Assembly: GCF_002234405.1 (NCBI RefSeq)
Contig: NZ_NMQT01000096.1
Coordinates: forward strand, 47,630-111,629
DNA length: 64,000 bases
Reading direction: 5' to 3'
From: Amycolatopsis thailandensis
GTDB taxonomy: Bacteria; Actinomycetota; Actinomycetes; Mycobacteriales; Pseudonocardiaceae
The position numbers were made by a program, and so were the translations under genes. Below the pieces are notes generated by a model. The model saw nothing but the letters and a program-made list of their open reading frames with translations, did no database searches and was not told where the DNA came from. Position 1 is the stretch's first letter; each line of letters begins with the position of its first letter. This document shows positions 16,566 to 25,632 of this stretch, in pieces.

Positions 16566-18302
16566 GTGCGGTTAGCGACCACAGCGGCACCCATGTTGGC
16601 GTGCGCGGCCGTGCTCCTCGCCGCCTGCAGCAACACCCCGCCCCCGCCCGTGGTCAGCTCCTCGGCCTCCCCGGTGAGCACGTCGACCACGAAGACGCCT
16701 TCGCAGGTCGTCGTGGGTGTCGACGACGTCCTCGGCGGCTACAACCCGCACAACCTGGCCGACGCTTCCCAGGTGACGTCGGCGCTTTCGCAGCTGCTGC
16801 TCCCGTCGGTGTTCCGCCCGAAGGACGACGGCAGCTTCGAGCTGGACAAGAGCCTGATGAAGTCCGCCGAGGTCGTCTCGCAGCAGCCGTTCACGGTCGC
16901 GTACACGATCCGGCCGGACGCCTCCTGGTCCGACAGCGCGCCGATCGCGGCCGAGGACTTCGCCTACCTCCGCGAGAACATGCGCGACCAGCCCGGCGTC
17001 ATCGGCGCCGCGGGCTACAGGCTGATCTCGGACATCCAGTCGCGTGAAGGCGGCAAGCGCGTCGAGGTCACCTTCGCGAAGCCGTACCCGGGCTGGCAGA
17101 CGCTCTTCTCGAACCTGCTGCCCGCCCATCTGCTCAAGGACGCCCCGAACGGCTGGCAGGGCGCGCTGGCGACGGCGTTCCCGGCCGTCGCCGGGCCGTA
17201 CTCCATCAAGGGACTCGACACGGCGCGCGGAGAGGTCGTCCTGGAGCGCAACGAGCGCTATTGGGAGAAACCCTCCGCCCTCGACCGGATCGTGCTCCGT
17301 GCGGCCGATCAGGAGGGCACACTGGCCGCTCTGCGCAGTGGCAACGACCAGTTCGCGATGACCAGGACCGACGGCACCGGTCTCAAGCGGCTCGGCGAAC
17401 TCGGCTCGGCCGTCCAGCTGCACACGGTCGCCCGCCCCACGGTCGCGCAGATCCTCCTGCGGCCGGTGAGCGCGACGCTGTCGGATCCCAAGGTGCGCGA
17501 AGGCGTCACCGCGCTGATCGACCGCGCCAAGCTGATCACCGAGGCCGCGGAGGGGGGCCCGTCGGACAAACTCCGCGCCGACGCCCAGGTCCGCGTCCCG
17601 TCGGCCCCGGGCTTCCAGCCGACGATCCCCGCTCCGGGCCCGCCGTCGGCGGCGGATCCGGTCAAGGCCGAGGAACTGCTCAAATCCGCCGGGTACACCA
17701 AGGAAGCCGGGACCTGGCGCAAGAACGGGAAGAACCTTTCGCTGGTCGTCGCCTCGCCCGCCAAACAGGAGCCGTACGCGACGATCGCCAAGGAGCTGAC
17801 GGCGCAACTGGTGGCCGCGGGGATCGAGGTCAACGCGATCGCGCCGCAGCCGAGGGAGCTGTTCTCGACGCTGCTGGCCATGCCGGTGCTCAACGGCGTC
17901 CAGCAGACGACGCCGGAGGGAGCGGGCAACGTCGGCATCGACATCGCGGTGATCGGCCAGGTCACCGGCGGCGCGGACGTCGCGTCGGCGCTGGCGTCCA
18001 CCTTCGGCTGCCGCCCCGATCAGCTCACCGACAAGACCAAGGCCGTCGTCCCGGGGAACCCGCTGGGCTTCTGCGATCCGGCGCTGCAGCCGTCGATCGA
18101 CGCGGCCCTGACCGGGACCACGCCCGTCGCCGACACGCTTTCGACCCTGGAACCGGAATTGTGGCGTCGGAATGTTGCCATTCCGTTGTTCCAGCTGGCC
18201 GATACCCTCGCCATCGGCTCTGGTATTTCCGGAGTAACCGCAGGTCCTCCTATGGTGGGCCCTTTCGGGTCGGCGGTGAACTGGACGAGGGGTCCGAAGT
18301 AG
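16566..18302 (+). CDS. lpqW: LpqW-like lipoprotein (family 5 solute-binding fold)
   Basis: A 578-residue lipoprotein (lipobox LLAAC, Cys at about residue 20) with a Ser/Thr/Pro-rich linker, then a family 5 peptide-binding fold. Segments such as QPFTVAYTIRPDASWSD, APIAAEDFAYLRENM and QPGVIGAAGYRLISD match mycobacterial LpqW (Rv1166), which lies beside typA there too. LpqW steers phosphatidylinositol mannoside and lipoarabinomannan synthesis in mycobacteria rather than importing peptides, so transport is not assured. GTG at 16566 has AGGAGGATCC upstream; earlier in-frame starts lack this. It lies 290 bases before an oligopeptide transporter operon. Confidence 0.85.
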   Translation: MRLATTAAPMLACAAVLLAACSNTPPPPVVSSSASPVSTSTTKTPSQVVVGVDDVLGGYNPHNLADASQVTSALSQLLLPSVFRPKDDGSFELDKSLMKSAEVVSQQPFTVAYTIRPDASWSDSAPIAAEDFAYLRENMRDQPGVIGAAGYRLISDIQSREGGKRVEVTFAKPYPGWQTLFSNLLPAHLLKDAPNGWQGALATAFPAVAGPYSIKGLDTARGEVVLERNERYWEKPSALDRIVLRAADQEGTLAALRSGNDQFAMTRTDGTGLKRLGELGSAVQLHTVARPTVAQILLRPVSATLSDPKVREGVTALIDRAKLITEAAEGGPSDKLRADAQVRVPSAPGFQPTIPAPGPPSAADPVKAEELLKSAGYTKEAGTWRKNGKNLSLVVASPAKQEPYATIAKELTAQLVAAGIEVNAIAPQPRELFSTLLAMPVLNGVQQTTPEGAGNVGIDIAVIGQVTGGADVASALASTFGCRPDQLTDKTKAVVPGNPLGFCDPALQPSIDAALTGTTPVADTLSTLEPELWRRNVAIPLFQLADTLAIGSGISGVTAGPPMVGPFGSAVNWTRGPK

Positions 18303-18589
18303 CCGTTTCGAGTCCGAGTGCGACCCTGGAGGGTGACCTTTCCCGGCACGTTCGAGTGGCGGACCGATTCCTCAAGGTAACCACTGTATTTCTTGTTGTC
18401 AGCCGCAAGTTACCCTTTGGTCACGATCGCCCCGTAACTGGTGACTGTTCGTGCATTTCCTTTCTAGCGTGCACCCGCAGTGCGCCAAATGAGTGTTGCT
18501 TGGCGTGTCATAGGCTCCGGGCCATCTCACCGGAGCGGTGTGGGGTCCTGTTCCGATCTCAGGAGCCCAGTGCTAGGAGGGCACACTTC

Positions 18590-20395
18590 ATGAGGAAGTC
18601 CAAGGCAGTCTCCGCCTGGTCGCTGGTCGCGGCCTCCGCGCTTGTGCTGAGCGCATGCAGCGGTGGCGACAGCGGCAGTACCGACCAGAACGGGTCGTCG
18701 ACCGACATCAAGAGCATGGCGGTCGGTAAGGCGCAGAACGGCGAGAACTTCAAGCTCGCGGACACCAAGGGGTACGAAGGCACCGTCACGGTGGGTATCG
18801 ACGACGGGTACTCGGGCTACAACAACGACACGCCTGACACCAACACGTCGTACAACACCTACATCCTGACCGCCGTGCTCGCCGGCGCCGATGTGCTCGA
18901 CGGCAACAACAAGGTGCTGCTGAACAACGACGTCTTCGACTCCTGGGAGGTCACCTCCAAGTCGCCGCAGACCGTCGTCTACAAGATCAAGCCGAACGTC
19001 AAGTGGTCGGACAACGAGGCGTTCGACTGCGACGACATGTACCTGTCGTGGCTGGCGCACTCCGGCAAGGCGAAGACCTCCGACGGCAAGCAGGCCTTCC
19101 TCGCCGCTTCGACGACCGGCTACCAGCTGATCGACCAGGCGACCTGTAAGGACGACCTGACCTTCGAGACCAAGTACACCGAGCCGTACCTGGACTACAA
19201 GGGTCTGTTCAACTCGACCGCGATCATGCCGGCGCACATCGTCGAGAAGCGGTCGAACGTCCCCGACATCACCAAGCTGACCCCGACCAGCGACGCGGCC
19301 CAGCTCAAGGCGGCCGGTGAGTTCTGGACCAACGGCTTCAAGGCCTTCAAGGCCGAGGACATGCCGGCTTCGGGTCCGTACAAGATCACCGCGTTCGACG
19401 CCAACCAGAAGGCCGTCACGCTCGAGAAGAACCCGAACTGGATCGGTGGCAAGGGTGGCCCCTCCAAGATCGTCGTGAAGGCGATGGAGGACACCAAGGC
19501 CATGGCGACCGCGCTGCAGAACGGTGAGATCGACATCGCCGCTTCGACCCAGCCCGACGCCACCGCCGCCGGCACCATGAAGGGCCTCGCCGCCCAGGGT
19601 GTCACCTACGGTTCGGCCTCGCAGCTGACCTTCGAGCACATCGACCTGAACTACAAGCGCATGTTCAAGGACAAGAACCTGCGCAAGGCGTTCTTCGAGG
19701 TCGTCAACCGCCAGGAGATCACCGACAAGCTGCTGAAGGAGGTCCAGGCCGACGCGACCCCGCTGAACAGCATCGTGTTCATGCCGGGCGAGCAGGGCTT
19801 CAAGGACCTGTACAGCAGCAAGGCCGGTCTGGGCGCCGAGGCCGCGGCCAAGACGCTGACCGACGCCGGCTGGGTCAAGGGTGGCGACGGCATCTTCGCC
19901 AAGGACGGCCAGCGCGCGTCGTTCAAGATCTCGCACAACCAGAACACCCGCCGTCAGCAGACCGTCGAGATCATCATCTCGCAGGCCAAGGCCGCCGGTA
20001 TCGAGATCACGGACGACCAGGACGCCAACTTCCTGAAGGGTGGCCGTCTCGCGGCCAGCGACTACGACGCCGCGCTCTTCGGCTGGTCCGCCGCTCCGTT
20101 CAAGGCCGAGCAGAAGTCGATCTACATCACCCGTGTCGACGACAGCAGCCAGAACTACCAGGGTCTCTCGAACCCGACGATCGACTCCTCCTTCGAGGCG
20201 GCCGTGAAGGCCACCGACGAGGCGGTCCAGCTGGAGAGCTACCAGAAGGCCGACCAGGCGATCGCGGACGAGTACGCGACCCTGCCGCTGTTCCAGACCC
20301 CGTCCATGTGGGCGTTCAAGGGCATCGACCGCACTTACATGCAGTCGTACAACGGTGTCCTGTGGAACGCCGGTGAGTGGGAGCAGAAGAAGTAG
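18590..20395 (+). CDS. Oligopeptide ABC transporter substrate-binding lipoprotein
   Basis: A 601-residue lipoprotein (lipobox VLSAC, Cys at about residue 23) of solute-binding family 5 (OppA/DppA). Typical blocks include KPNVKWSDNEAFDCDDM, SGPYKITAFDANQKAVTLEKNPNW and LRKAFFEVVNRQEITDKLL. It would deliver peptides or a similar ligand to the permeases that follow. The ATG at 18590 has TAGGAGG 11 bases upstream. Codon use is very uniform (AAG, GTC, AAC), suggesting high expression. The 287-base upstream gap carries AGTTAC/GTAACT half sites 20 bases apart (18408-18439) that may belong to its promoter. Confidence 0.9.
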   Translation: MRKSKAVSAWSLVAASALVLSACSGGDSGSTDQNGSSTDIKSMAVGKAQNGENFKLADTKGYEGTVTVGIDDGYSGYNNDTPDTNTSYNTYILTAVLAGADVLDGNNKVLLNNDVFDSWEVTSKSPQTVVYKIKPNVKWSDNEAFDCDDMYLSWLAHSGKAKTSDGKQAFLAASTTGYQLIDQATCKDDLTFETKYTEPYLDYKGLFNSTAIMPAHIVEKRSNVPDITKLTPTSDAAQLKAAGEFWTNGFKAFKAEDMPASGPYKITAFDANQKAVTLEKNPNWIGGKGGPSKIVVKAMEDTKAMATALQNGEIDIAASTQPDATAAGTMKGLAAQGVTYGSASQLTFEHIDLNYKRMFKDKNLRKAFFEVVNRQEITDKLLKEVQADATPLNSIVFMPGEQGFKDLYSSKAGLGAEAAAKTLTDAGWVKGGDGIFAKDGQRASFKISHNQNTRRQQTVEIIISQAKAAGIEITDDQDANFLKGGRLAASDYDAALFGWSAAPFKAEQKSIYITRVDDSSQNYQGLSNPTIDSSFEAAVKATDEAVQLESYQKADQAIADEYATLPLFQTPSMWAFKGIDRTYMQSYNGVLWNAGEWEQKK

Positions 20396-20444
20396 GGCTT
20401 CCGCCCCGCTTTTTCACCACTCGCTTACGCGATCCTGGTGGTAG

Positions 20445-20471
20445 GGGGGCCCGGCCAAAAGCCGGGCCCCC
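20445..20471 (+). terminator. GC-rich hairpin between binding protein and permease genes
   Basis: GGGGGCCCGGC (20445-20455) pairs with its complement (20461-20471) around a CAAAA loop. No T tract follows, and it lies 50 bases after the binding-protein stop and about 105 bases before the first permease. Such hairpins inside ABC operons usually stabilise the upstream message or reduce read-through, giving more binding protein than permease. Confidence 0.7.
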
Positions 20472-20577
20472 GTACCCGCCGGAAGTAGCTGTTGACCGTA
20501 GGGTTACCGCCACTACGGTGGACAACCGGGCAGCGGTCCAGCACTTCGGCGACCAGGCCCGGATGAGGAGCAGTTCG

Positions 20578-21594
20578 TTGAACCTGGTGATCTACATTCT
20601 TCGCCGTCTGGCGATATCGATTCCCGTCCTGTTGGTCGGGACTTTCCTGTGTTTCGTCATGGTCGCCGGCACCGGTGACCCGCTCGCCGAGATGAAGAGC
20701 AATCCGGCCATGAGCAAGGAAGCCATCGCGCAGATGGCCTCGCAGCTCGGGCTGGACCAGAGCATCGTGCCCCGGTACTTCACTTGGCTCGGCAACTTCG
20801 TCACCGGCGACTGGGGCGTTTCCATCGCACAGGGCAACGCGCAGGCCCCGGTGTTCCCGAAGGTCATGGCCGCGTTCGAGGTCACCTTGAAGCTCGTCGT
20901 CGGAGCCGAGATCCTCGCGCTCGTCCTCGGCGTCCTCGTCGGTGTGGTCGCGGCGGTCAAGCAGTACTCGATCATCGACTACATCGCCACCACGCTGGCC
21001 TTCCTGCTGTTCTCGATGCCGATCTTCTGTGTCGCCATCGTGCTCAAGCGGTACGCGATCGAGTTCAACGGCTGGGTGCGGGACCTGGGACTGTCCGATG
21101 TGCTCGGTAACCCCTGGATCCGGACGACGAGCCCGGAATCGCTGAATTTGGACGGTCCAGGCGGTTTCCTGGCGAGTTATATCGGCGCCTATCTGCTGCC
21201 GACGTTGTCCATCATGGCGATCAGCTTCGCCGCGTACAGCCGGTTCCAGCGCGCTTCGATGCTGGAGACGCTGAACGCGGACTACGTGCGGACCGCGCGG
21301 GCGAAGGGCCTCGGCAACGGCCGGGTCATCTTCCGCCACGCCTTCCGGAACGCGCTCATCCCCGTGACCACCCTGTTCTCCGTCAACTTCGGTGCCGTGC
21401 TCTCGGGCGCGATCATCACCGAGACGGTGTTCAACTGGAATGGCATGGGCAAGCTGCTCGTCGAAGCCGTGACCAAGAGCGATACGCAGGTGATGATGGG
21501 CTGGCTGGTGCTCATCGCCAGCAGCATCATCGTCGCCAACCTGATCGCCGACCTGATGTACGGCATCCTGGACCCGAGGATTCGCGTTGGCTGA
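20578..21594 (+). CDS. Oligopeptide ABC transporter permease (DppB/OppB-like)
   Basis: A 338-residue permease with six membrane helices, an external loop after helix 1 and an EAA loop (ADYVRTARAKGLGNGRVIFRH, about residues 236-256). I favour the TTG at 20578 (MNLVIYILRRLAI) because GAGGAG lies 7 bases upstream; an ATG at 20563 would place that site inside the gene. It overlaps the second permease by 8 bases. Pairs with it and with the dual ATPase at 22852-24633. Confidence 0.88.
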   Translation: MNLVIYILRRLAISIPVLLVGTFLCFVMVAGTGDPLAEMKSNPAMSKEAIAQMASQLGLDQSIVPRYFTWLGNFVTGDWGVSIAQGNAQAPVFPKVMAAFEVTLKLVVGAEILALVLGVLVGVVAAVKQYSIIDYIATTLAFLLFSMPIFCVAIVLKRYAIEFNGWVRDLGLSDVLGNPWIRTTSPESLNLDGPGGFLASYIGAYLLPTLSIMAISFAAYSRFQRASMLETLNADYVRTARAKGLGNGRVIFRHAFRNALIPVTTLFSVNFGAVLSGAIITETVFNWNGMGKLLVEAVTKSDTQVMMGWLVLIASSIIVANLIADLMYGILDPRIRVG

Positions 21595-22519
21595 CTTGAA
21601 TTCCCTTATCGCGGCGGAAAACTCCAAGTCCGCCGATGGCACGCTTCCGGAAGAGGCCCTGCCCGAACCCCGGAGCCAGGGCAAGCTGGTCCTGCGCAAG
21701 TTCCTGCGGCACAAGCTGGCGATGATCTGCACCGGAGTGCTCCTGCTCCTGGTGCTCACCGTGCTGATCATGCCGATCTTCTGGCCGCACAGTTACGAGG
21801 ACAGCTCCTTCCCGTCCTTCGCGAGGCCCAGCGCGGACTATCCGCTCGGGACGACGCAGGTCGGCAAGGAGATGGTGTCGCAGATCCTGCGCGGCACCCA
21901 GTACTCGCTGCTGATCGCGCTGGTCGTGTCGATCATCGCCACCACCATCGGCACCGTCTTCGGTGCCATGGCGGGCTACCTGCGCGGCTTCACCGATTCC
22001 GCGATCTCGCGCGTGACGGACCTGTTCCTGATCGTCCCGCAGATCGCCGCCGCCGCCATCCTGGCGAAGGTGTTCGGTGGCGGCAGCTGGTACATCGTCG
22101 CGATGGTGCTGGCGGCGTTCGGCTGGATGCCGATCGCGCGGATCGCCAGAGCCGAGGCGATGTCGCTGTCCCAGCGGGAGTTCGTGGACGCCGCCCGCGC
22201 GTCCGGCGCCGGGACCTTCCACATCGTGTTCAAGCACCTGGTGCCGAACATGGTCGGCCTGATCACGGTCAACGCCACCCTCGCGGTCGCGCAGGCCGTG
22301 CTGATCGAGGCGGCGCTGTCCTTCATCGGGCTGGGGGTGCAGCTGCCGGACACCTCGCTCGGCCGCGTCATCCTCGAGAACTACGCGCAGCTGCAGAACC
22401 GGCCGGCGCTGTTCTTCGGCCCGTTCATCGTGCTGGTGCTGATCTCGCTGACGATCAACTTCATCGGTGACGGCCTGCGGGACGCTTTCGACCCGCGGCA
22501 GCGCCGCATGAAGGCGTAA
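21587..22519 (+). CDS. Oligopeptide ABC transporter permease (DppC/OppC-like)
   Basis: A 310-residue permease: cytoplasmic N-terminal tail of about 40 residues, six helices, and an EAA loop (REFVDAARASGAGTFHIVFK, about residues 197-216). DFGCY-type features of OppC, such as the FGAMAGYLRGFTDSAISRVTD stretch, are present. It starts at a TTG with GAGGATTCGCG upstream and overlaps the first permease by 8 bases. The operon ends at a large palindrome (22531-22579); the ATPase is not in the operon but on the opposite strand. Confidence 0.88.
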   Translation: MADLNSLIAAENSKSADGTLPEEALPEPRSQGKLVLRKFLRHKLAMICTGVLLLLVLTVLIMPIFWPHSYEDSSFPSFARPSADYPLGTTQVGKEMVSQILRGTQYSLLIALVVSIIATTIGTVFGAMAGYLRGFTDSAISRVTDLFLIVPQIAAAAILAKVFGGGSWYIVAMVLAAFGWMPIARIARAEAMSLSQREFVDAARASGAGTFHIVFKHLVPNMVGLITVNATLAVAQAVLIEAALSFIGLGVQLPDTSLGRVILENYAQLQNRPALFFGPFIVLVLISLTINFIGDGLRDAFDPRQRRMKA

Positions 22520-22530
22520 GAGCTCAAGTA

Positions 22531-22579
22531 CGTGAAGGCCCCCTTCCCCCGGTTCAGCCGAGGGAAGGGGGCCTTCACG
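22531..22579. repeat. Intergenic palindrome, family B (CGTGAAGGCCCCC)
   Basis: A perfect 18-bp stem (22531-22548 with 22562-22579) starting CGTGAAGGCCCCCTTCCC, 11 bases after the permease stop. Likely the operon terminator. A second family B copy stands 210 bases on, before the convergent ATPase gene. Confidence 0.8.
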
Positions 22580-22642
22580 CGTTTCGGCGCCTGAGTAGGC
22601 GTGCTCAGACGCCGAACTCGCGTGATCAGAGACGGATCTCGC

Positions 22643-22755
22643 GTGTTTGAAGGCGGATCACGGTGTGCGGCGCCTGGGCACGCGAGATCCGCCTTCAAAC
22701 ACGTGAGATCCGCGCTCAAGCACGCGTGATCCGCCTTCAAGCACGTGAGTCACGG
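22643..22755. repeat. Intergenic repeat array, family D (21-base units)
   Basis: Three tandem 21-base units of the form CACGYGWGATCCGCCTTCAAR stand at 22679-22699, 22700-22720 and 22721-22741, followed by a partial fourth. A complementary unit upstream (GTGTTTGAAGGCGGATC, 22643-22659) pairs perfectly with 22686-22702. Same motif as at 11531-11596. Non-coding; sits between two family B palindromes in the 331-base gap 22520-22851. Confidence 0.75.
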
Positions 22756-22785
22756 CTACGAGCCCGGCATACGGCACGCCGCCCC

Positions 22786-22844
22786 AAGTACATGAAGGCC
22801 CCCTTCGCTGCGTCTAGCGCAGTGAAGGGGGCCTTCATGTACTT
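22786..22844. repeat. Intergenic palindrome, family B (AAGTACATGAAGG)
   Basis: A perfect 21-bp stem (22786-22806 with 22824-22844) beginning AAGTACATGAAGGCCCCC, with a short inner CTGCG/CGCAG stem. The arm is identical to that at 44898 and, as far as visible, to the sequence running off the window at 63983-64000. It ends 8 bases from the ATPase stop codon, so it is well placed as that gene's terminator. Confidence 0.85.
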
Positions 22845-22851
22845 CCGAGGG

Positions 22852-24633
22852 TCAGTCGGACACCGGGGCCAGCTTGCCCGCCTCCCAGGCCGCACGCCGC
22901 TCGGCCTGCAGCACCGGGTCCGCGACCGGAGCGGCCGAGAGCAGACGACGGGTGTAGTCCTCGCTCGGCGAGTGCAGCACCTGGTCACGCGTGCCGACCT
23001 CGACCAGTTTGCCGTGCTGCATCACCGCGACGCGGTCGGCCAGCAGGTCGACGACGGCGAGGTCGTGACTGATGAACAGGCAGGCGAACTGCAGCGAGCG
23101 CTGCAGGTCCAGGAACAGGTCCAGCACGCGGGCCTGCACCGACACGTCCAGCGCCGAGGTGGGCTCGTCCGCGATCAGCAGCGCCGGGTCGAGCGACAGC
23201 GCCCGCGCGATGGCGACACGCTGGCGCTGGCCGCCGGACAGCTCGTGCGGGTACCGGTTGCGGTAGTGGCCGCCGAGCTCGACCTTGTCCAAAAGGGACG
23301 CCACGCGCTCGTTCAGGGCCTTGCCCGACAGGAACTTGTGCAGCACCATCGGCTCGGCGATCGACTCGCCGATGGTCATCTTCGGGTCCAGTGTGGACGC
23401 CGGGTCCTGGAACACGATCGAGAAGTACCGGCGCAGCGGGCGCAGGTCCTTGTTCGACATGTTCGTGATGTCCTTGCCCGCGATCGACACGGTGCCCGAG
23501 GTCGGGGTCAGCAGGCGGATCGCGCAGCGGCCGACGGTCGACTTGCCGGAACCGGATTCGCCGACCAGGCCGACGATCTCGCCCTTGGCGATGCTCAGCG
23601 AGACGTCGTCCACCGCGCGGTTCTTGGCCTGGCCGCGGCGGCCCGGGTACTCCAGCACGAGGTTCTTGATCTCGAGCGCGGGCGCGCTCTCCTCGATGAC
23701 GGCCGCGAGCTCGGAGTCTTCGAGCCGGATCTCCTCGGCGATCTTCGTGGCTTCGTCGCTGTCGGCGGAGATGCCCTCGTCGTCGAGCAGGCGGCGTCCT
23801 TCGGGGCGCTGGCCGAGCACGGGCACCGCGGCGAGCAGCTTGCGGGTGTACTCCTGCGAAGGCGAAGCGAACAGGTCGCGCACCGGCGCCTCTTCGACGA
23901 TGTTGCCCTGGTACATGACGACCACGCGGTCGGCGAGGTCGGCGACGACGCCCATGTCGTGCGTGATCAGCACGATCGCGGTGTTCAGGGTGTCGCGCAG
24001 CTTGCGCAGCAGGCCGAGGATCTCCGCCTGCACGGTGACGTCGAGCGCCGTGGTCGGCTCGTCGGCGATGATCACCTTCGGGTCGCACGAGATGGCCATC
24101 GCGATGACGACGCGCTGGCGCAGACCGCCCGAGAGCTGGTGCGGGTACTGCTTGAAGCGCAGCGGCGGGTTCGGGATGCCGACCATCTCCAGCAGTTCGA
24201 TGGCGCGCTTGTCGGCGGCTTCCTTCGAGATGTCCTGGTGCGAACGAAGCGCCTCGCGCAGCTGCCAGCCGACGGTGTAGACCGGGTTCAGCGCGGTCAT
24301 CGGCTCCTGGAAGATCATCGCGACCTGGTTGCCGCGGATCTTCTGGAGGTCCTTCTCCTTGAGGTCGGCCAGGTTGCGGTCGCCGAGGCGGAGCTCGCCG
24401 GCGATCCGGCTGGTCTTCGGGAGCAGCCCGAGCACCGACATCGAGGTCACCGACTTGCCGGAACCGGACTCGCCGACCACCGCGACGATCTCACCCGGCT
24501 TGACGTCGAATCCGATGCCCTTGACCGCGTCGACCACGCCGTCGTCGGTCGGGAACGAGACGCTCAGGTCGGAGATGGACAGAACCGAACCCGACACGCC
24601 GCCGAGGTCCGACGATGCTGCTTCAGTGCTCAC
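22852..24633 (-). CDS. Fused dual ATPase of an oligopeptide ABC transporter (DppD-DppF type)
   Basis: A 593-residue protein with two ATPase domains. Domain 1 (about residues 15-270) has Walker A GESGSGKS, signature LSGGLRQR and Walker B IIADEPTTALD. Domain 2 (about 330-580) has GESGSGKST, LSGGQRQR and LIADEPTSALD. It replaces the separate OppD and OppF chains and would energise the two permeases encoded convergently next to it. I use the GTG at 24633 (VSTEAASSDLGG), with GAAGGGCATC upstream, instead of the ATG 11 codons earlier. Being transcribed separately, its supply may be set independently of the rest of the transporter. Confidence 0.9.
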   Translation of the reverse strand: MSTEAASSDLGGVSGSVLSISDLSVSFPTDDGVVDAVKGIGFDVKPGEIVAVVGESGSGKSVTSMSVLGLLPKTSRIAGELRLGDRNLADLKEKDLQKIRGNQVAMIFQEPMTALNPVYTVGWQLREALRSHQDISKEAADKRAIELLEMVGIPNPPLRFKQYPHQLSGGLRQRVVIAMAISCDPKVIIADEPTTALDVTVQAEILGLLRKLRDTLNTAIVLITHDMGVVADLADRVVVMYQGNIVEEAPVRDLFASPSQEYTRKLLAAVPVLGQRPEGRRLLDDEGISADSDEATKIAEEIRLEDSELAAVIEESAPALEIKNLVLEYPGRRGQAKNRAVDDVSLSIAKGEIVGLVGESGSGKSTVGRCAIRLLTPTSGTVSIAGKDITNMSNKDLRPLRRYFSIVFQDPASTLDPKMTIGESIAEPMVLHKFLSGKALNERVASLLDKVELGGHYRNRYPHELSGGQRQRVAIARALSLDPALLIADEPTSALDVSVQARVLDLFLDLQRSLQFACLFISHDLAVVDLLADRVAVMQHGKLVEVGTRDQVLHSPSEDYTRRLLSAAPVADPVLQAERRAAWEAGKLAPVSD

Positions 24634-24789
24634 CAAGATGCCCTTCGTGGGGGTACATATGGTCACGACGCAATGCTCGTGACTCGCGCGAGGATAACCG
24701 AGAGTCGCCCGACTAAGGTCGGTGCTCGGCCTTCCGTTCCCGACACCCTATAAAGGAAAGCGCGCCGTGTTCGAATTAGTCTTCAAGCC

Positions 24790-25632
24790 GTGATCTCCGA
24801 TCGGCCCAAATTGCTCCTCGTGCACGCCCATCCGGACGACGAGAGCATCACCACCGGTGGCACCATCGCGCGCTACACGTCCGAAGGGGCGGACGTGACC
24901 GTTGTCACGTGCACTCTCGGTGAGGAGGGCGAGATCATCCCGCCCTCCCTGGATGGGCTCGGTTCGTGGGCCTCGGACCAGCTCGGCGGCTACCGCGCGG
25001 GCGAGCTGGCTTCGGCCTGCGCCGCGCTGGGCGTCACCCGGCACCGTTATCTCGGCGGCATCGGCCGCTGGCGCGATTCCGGGATGGCCGGAACGCCGTC
25101 CGCGGCCCATCCGCGCGCGTTCTCCGGCGGCGACCCCGACGAGCAGGCGGCCCAGCTCGCGGAGATCCTGGACGAGGTCCGCCCCCAGGTCGTCGTCACT
25201 TATGACGCTTTCGGGGGTTATGGGCATCCCGACCACATCCGCGCGCACGAGATCACGATGGCCGCGGCGCCGAAGGCCGCGTCGGTCGAGCGTGTCTTCC
25301 ACACTGTTTCTTCCCGCGACGCCGTCACGGCCGGCCTCGCCGCGCTGCGCGGACGCTCGGCGTTCCGGGTCCCGGAAGACGGCGAACTGCCGGTGACGCC
25401 GGACGAGACCATCACGACCGTCCTCGACGTCGGCGCGCACATCCCGGCCAAGGCCGCCGCGCTGCGGGCGCACGAGACCCAGGTCAGTGTGCCCGCCCCG
25501 CCGCATCTCGCGGACCACTTCGCGCTGAGCAACGACGTCGCGCAGCCGATCACCACGGACGAGTACTTCGTGCTCGCCCACGGGCCGGCCGAGGGCGCCG
25601 GGGCCGATCTGTTCGGGGGACTCGCGAGGTGA
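24790..25632 (+). CDS. mshB: N-acetyl-GlcN-Ins deacetylase of mycothiol synthesis (MshB)
   Basis: A 280-residue zinc deacetylase. It removes acetate from GlcNAc-Ins to give GlcN-Ins, the third step of mycothiol synthesis; mycothiol is the main thiol of actinobacteria. The AHPDDE motif (residues 13-18, His14 and Asp17 as zinc ligands, Asp16 as base) and the second metal motif GHPDH (about 145-149) are intact. Downstream of the opp genes and followed by a membrane protein as in M. tuberculosis Rv1170-Rv1171. GTG at 24790 follows the dual-ATPase gene divergently, with 156 bases between. Confidence 0.93.
   Translation: MISDRPKLLLVHAHPDDESITTGGTIARYTSEGADVTVVTCTLGEEGEIIPPSLDGLGSWASDQLGGYRAGELASACAALGVTRHRYLGGIGRWRDSGMAGTPSAAHPRAFSGGDPDEQAAQLAEILDEVRPQVVVTYDAFGGYGHPDHIRAHEITMAAAPKAASVERVFHTVSSRDAVTAGLAALRGRSAFRVPEDGELPVTPDETITTVLDVGAHIPAKAAALRAHETQVSVPAPPHLADHFALSNDVAQPITTDEYFVLAHGPAEGAGADLFGGLAR

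Noticed and set aside
17261..20395. A 1044-residue frame joining the end of lpqW to the second binding protein
   Set aside because: The first 440 residues are out of frame with lpqW and then run through non-coding DNA; a lipoprotein signal and ribosome site mark the start at 18590.
22663..24753. A 696-residue plus-strand frame opposite the dual ATPase
   Set aside because: Antisense shadow: low-complexity Arg/Val/Leu-rich sequence with no domain, while the minus strand encodes complete Walker motifs.
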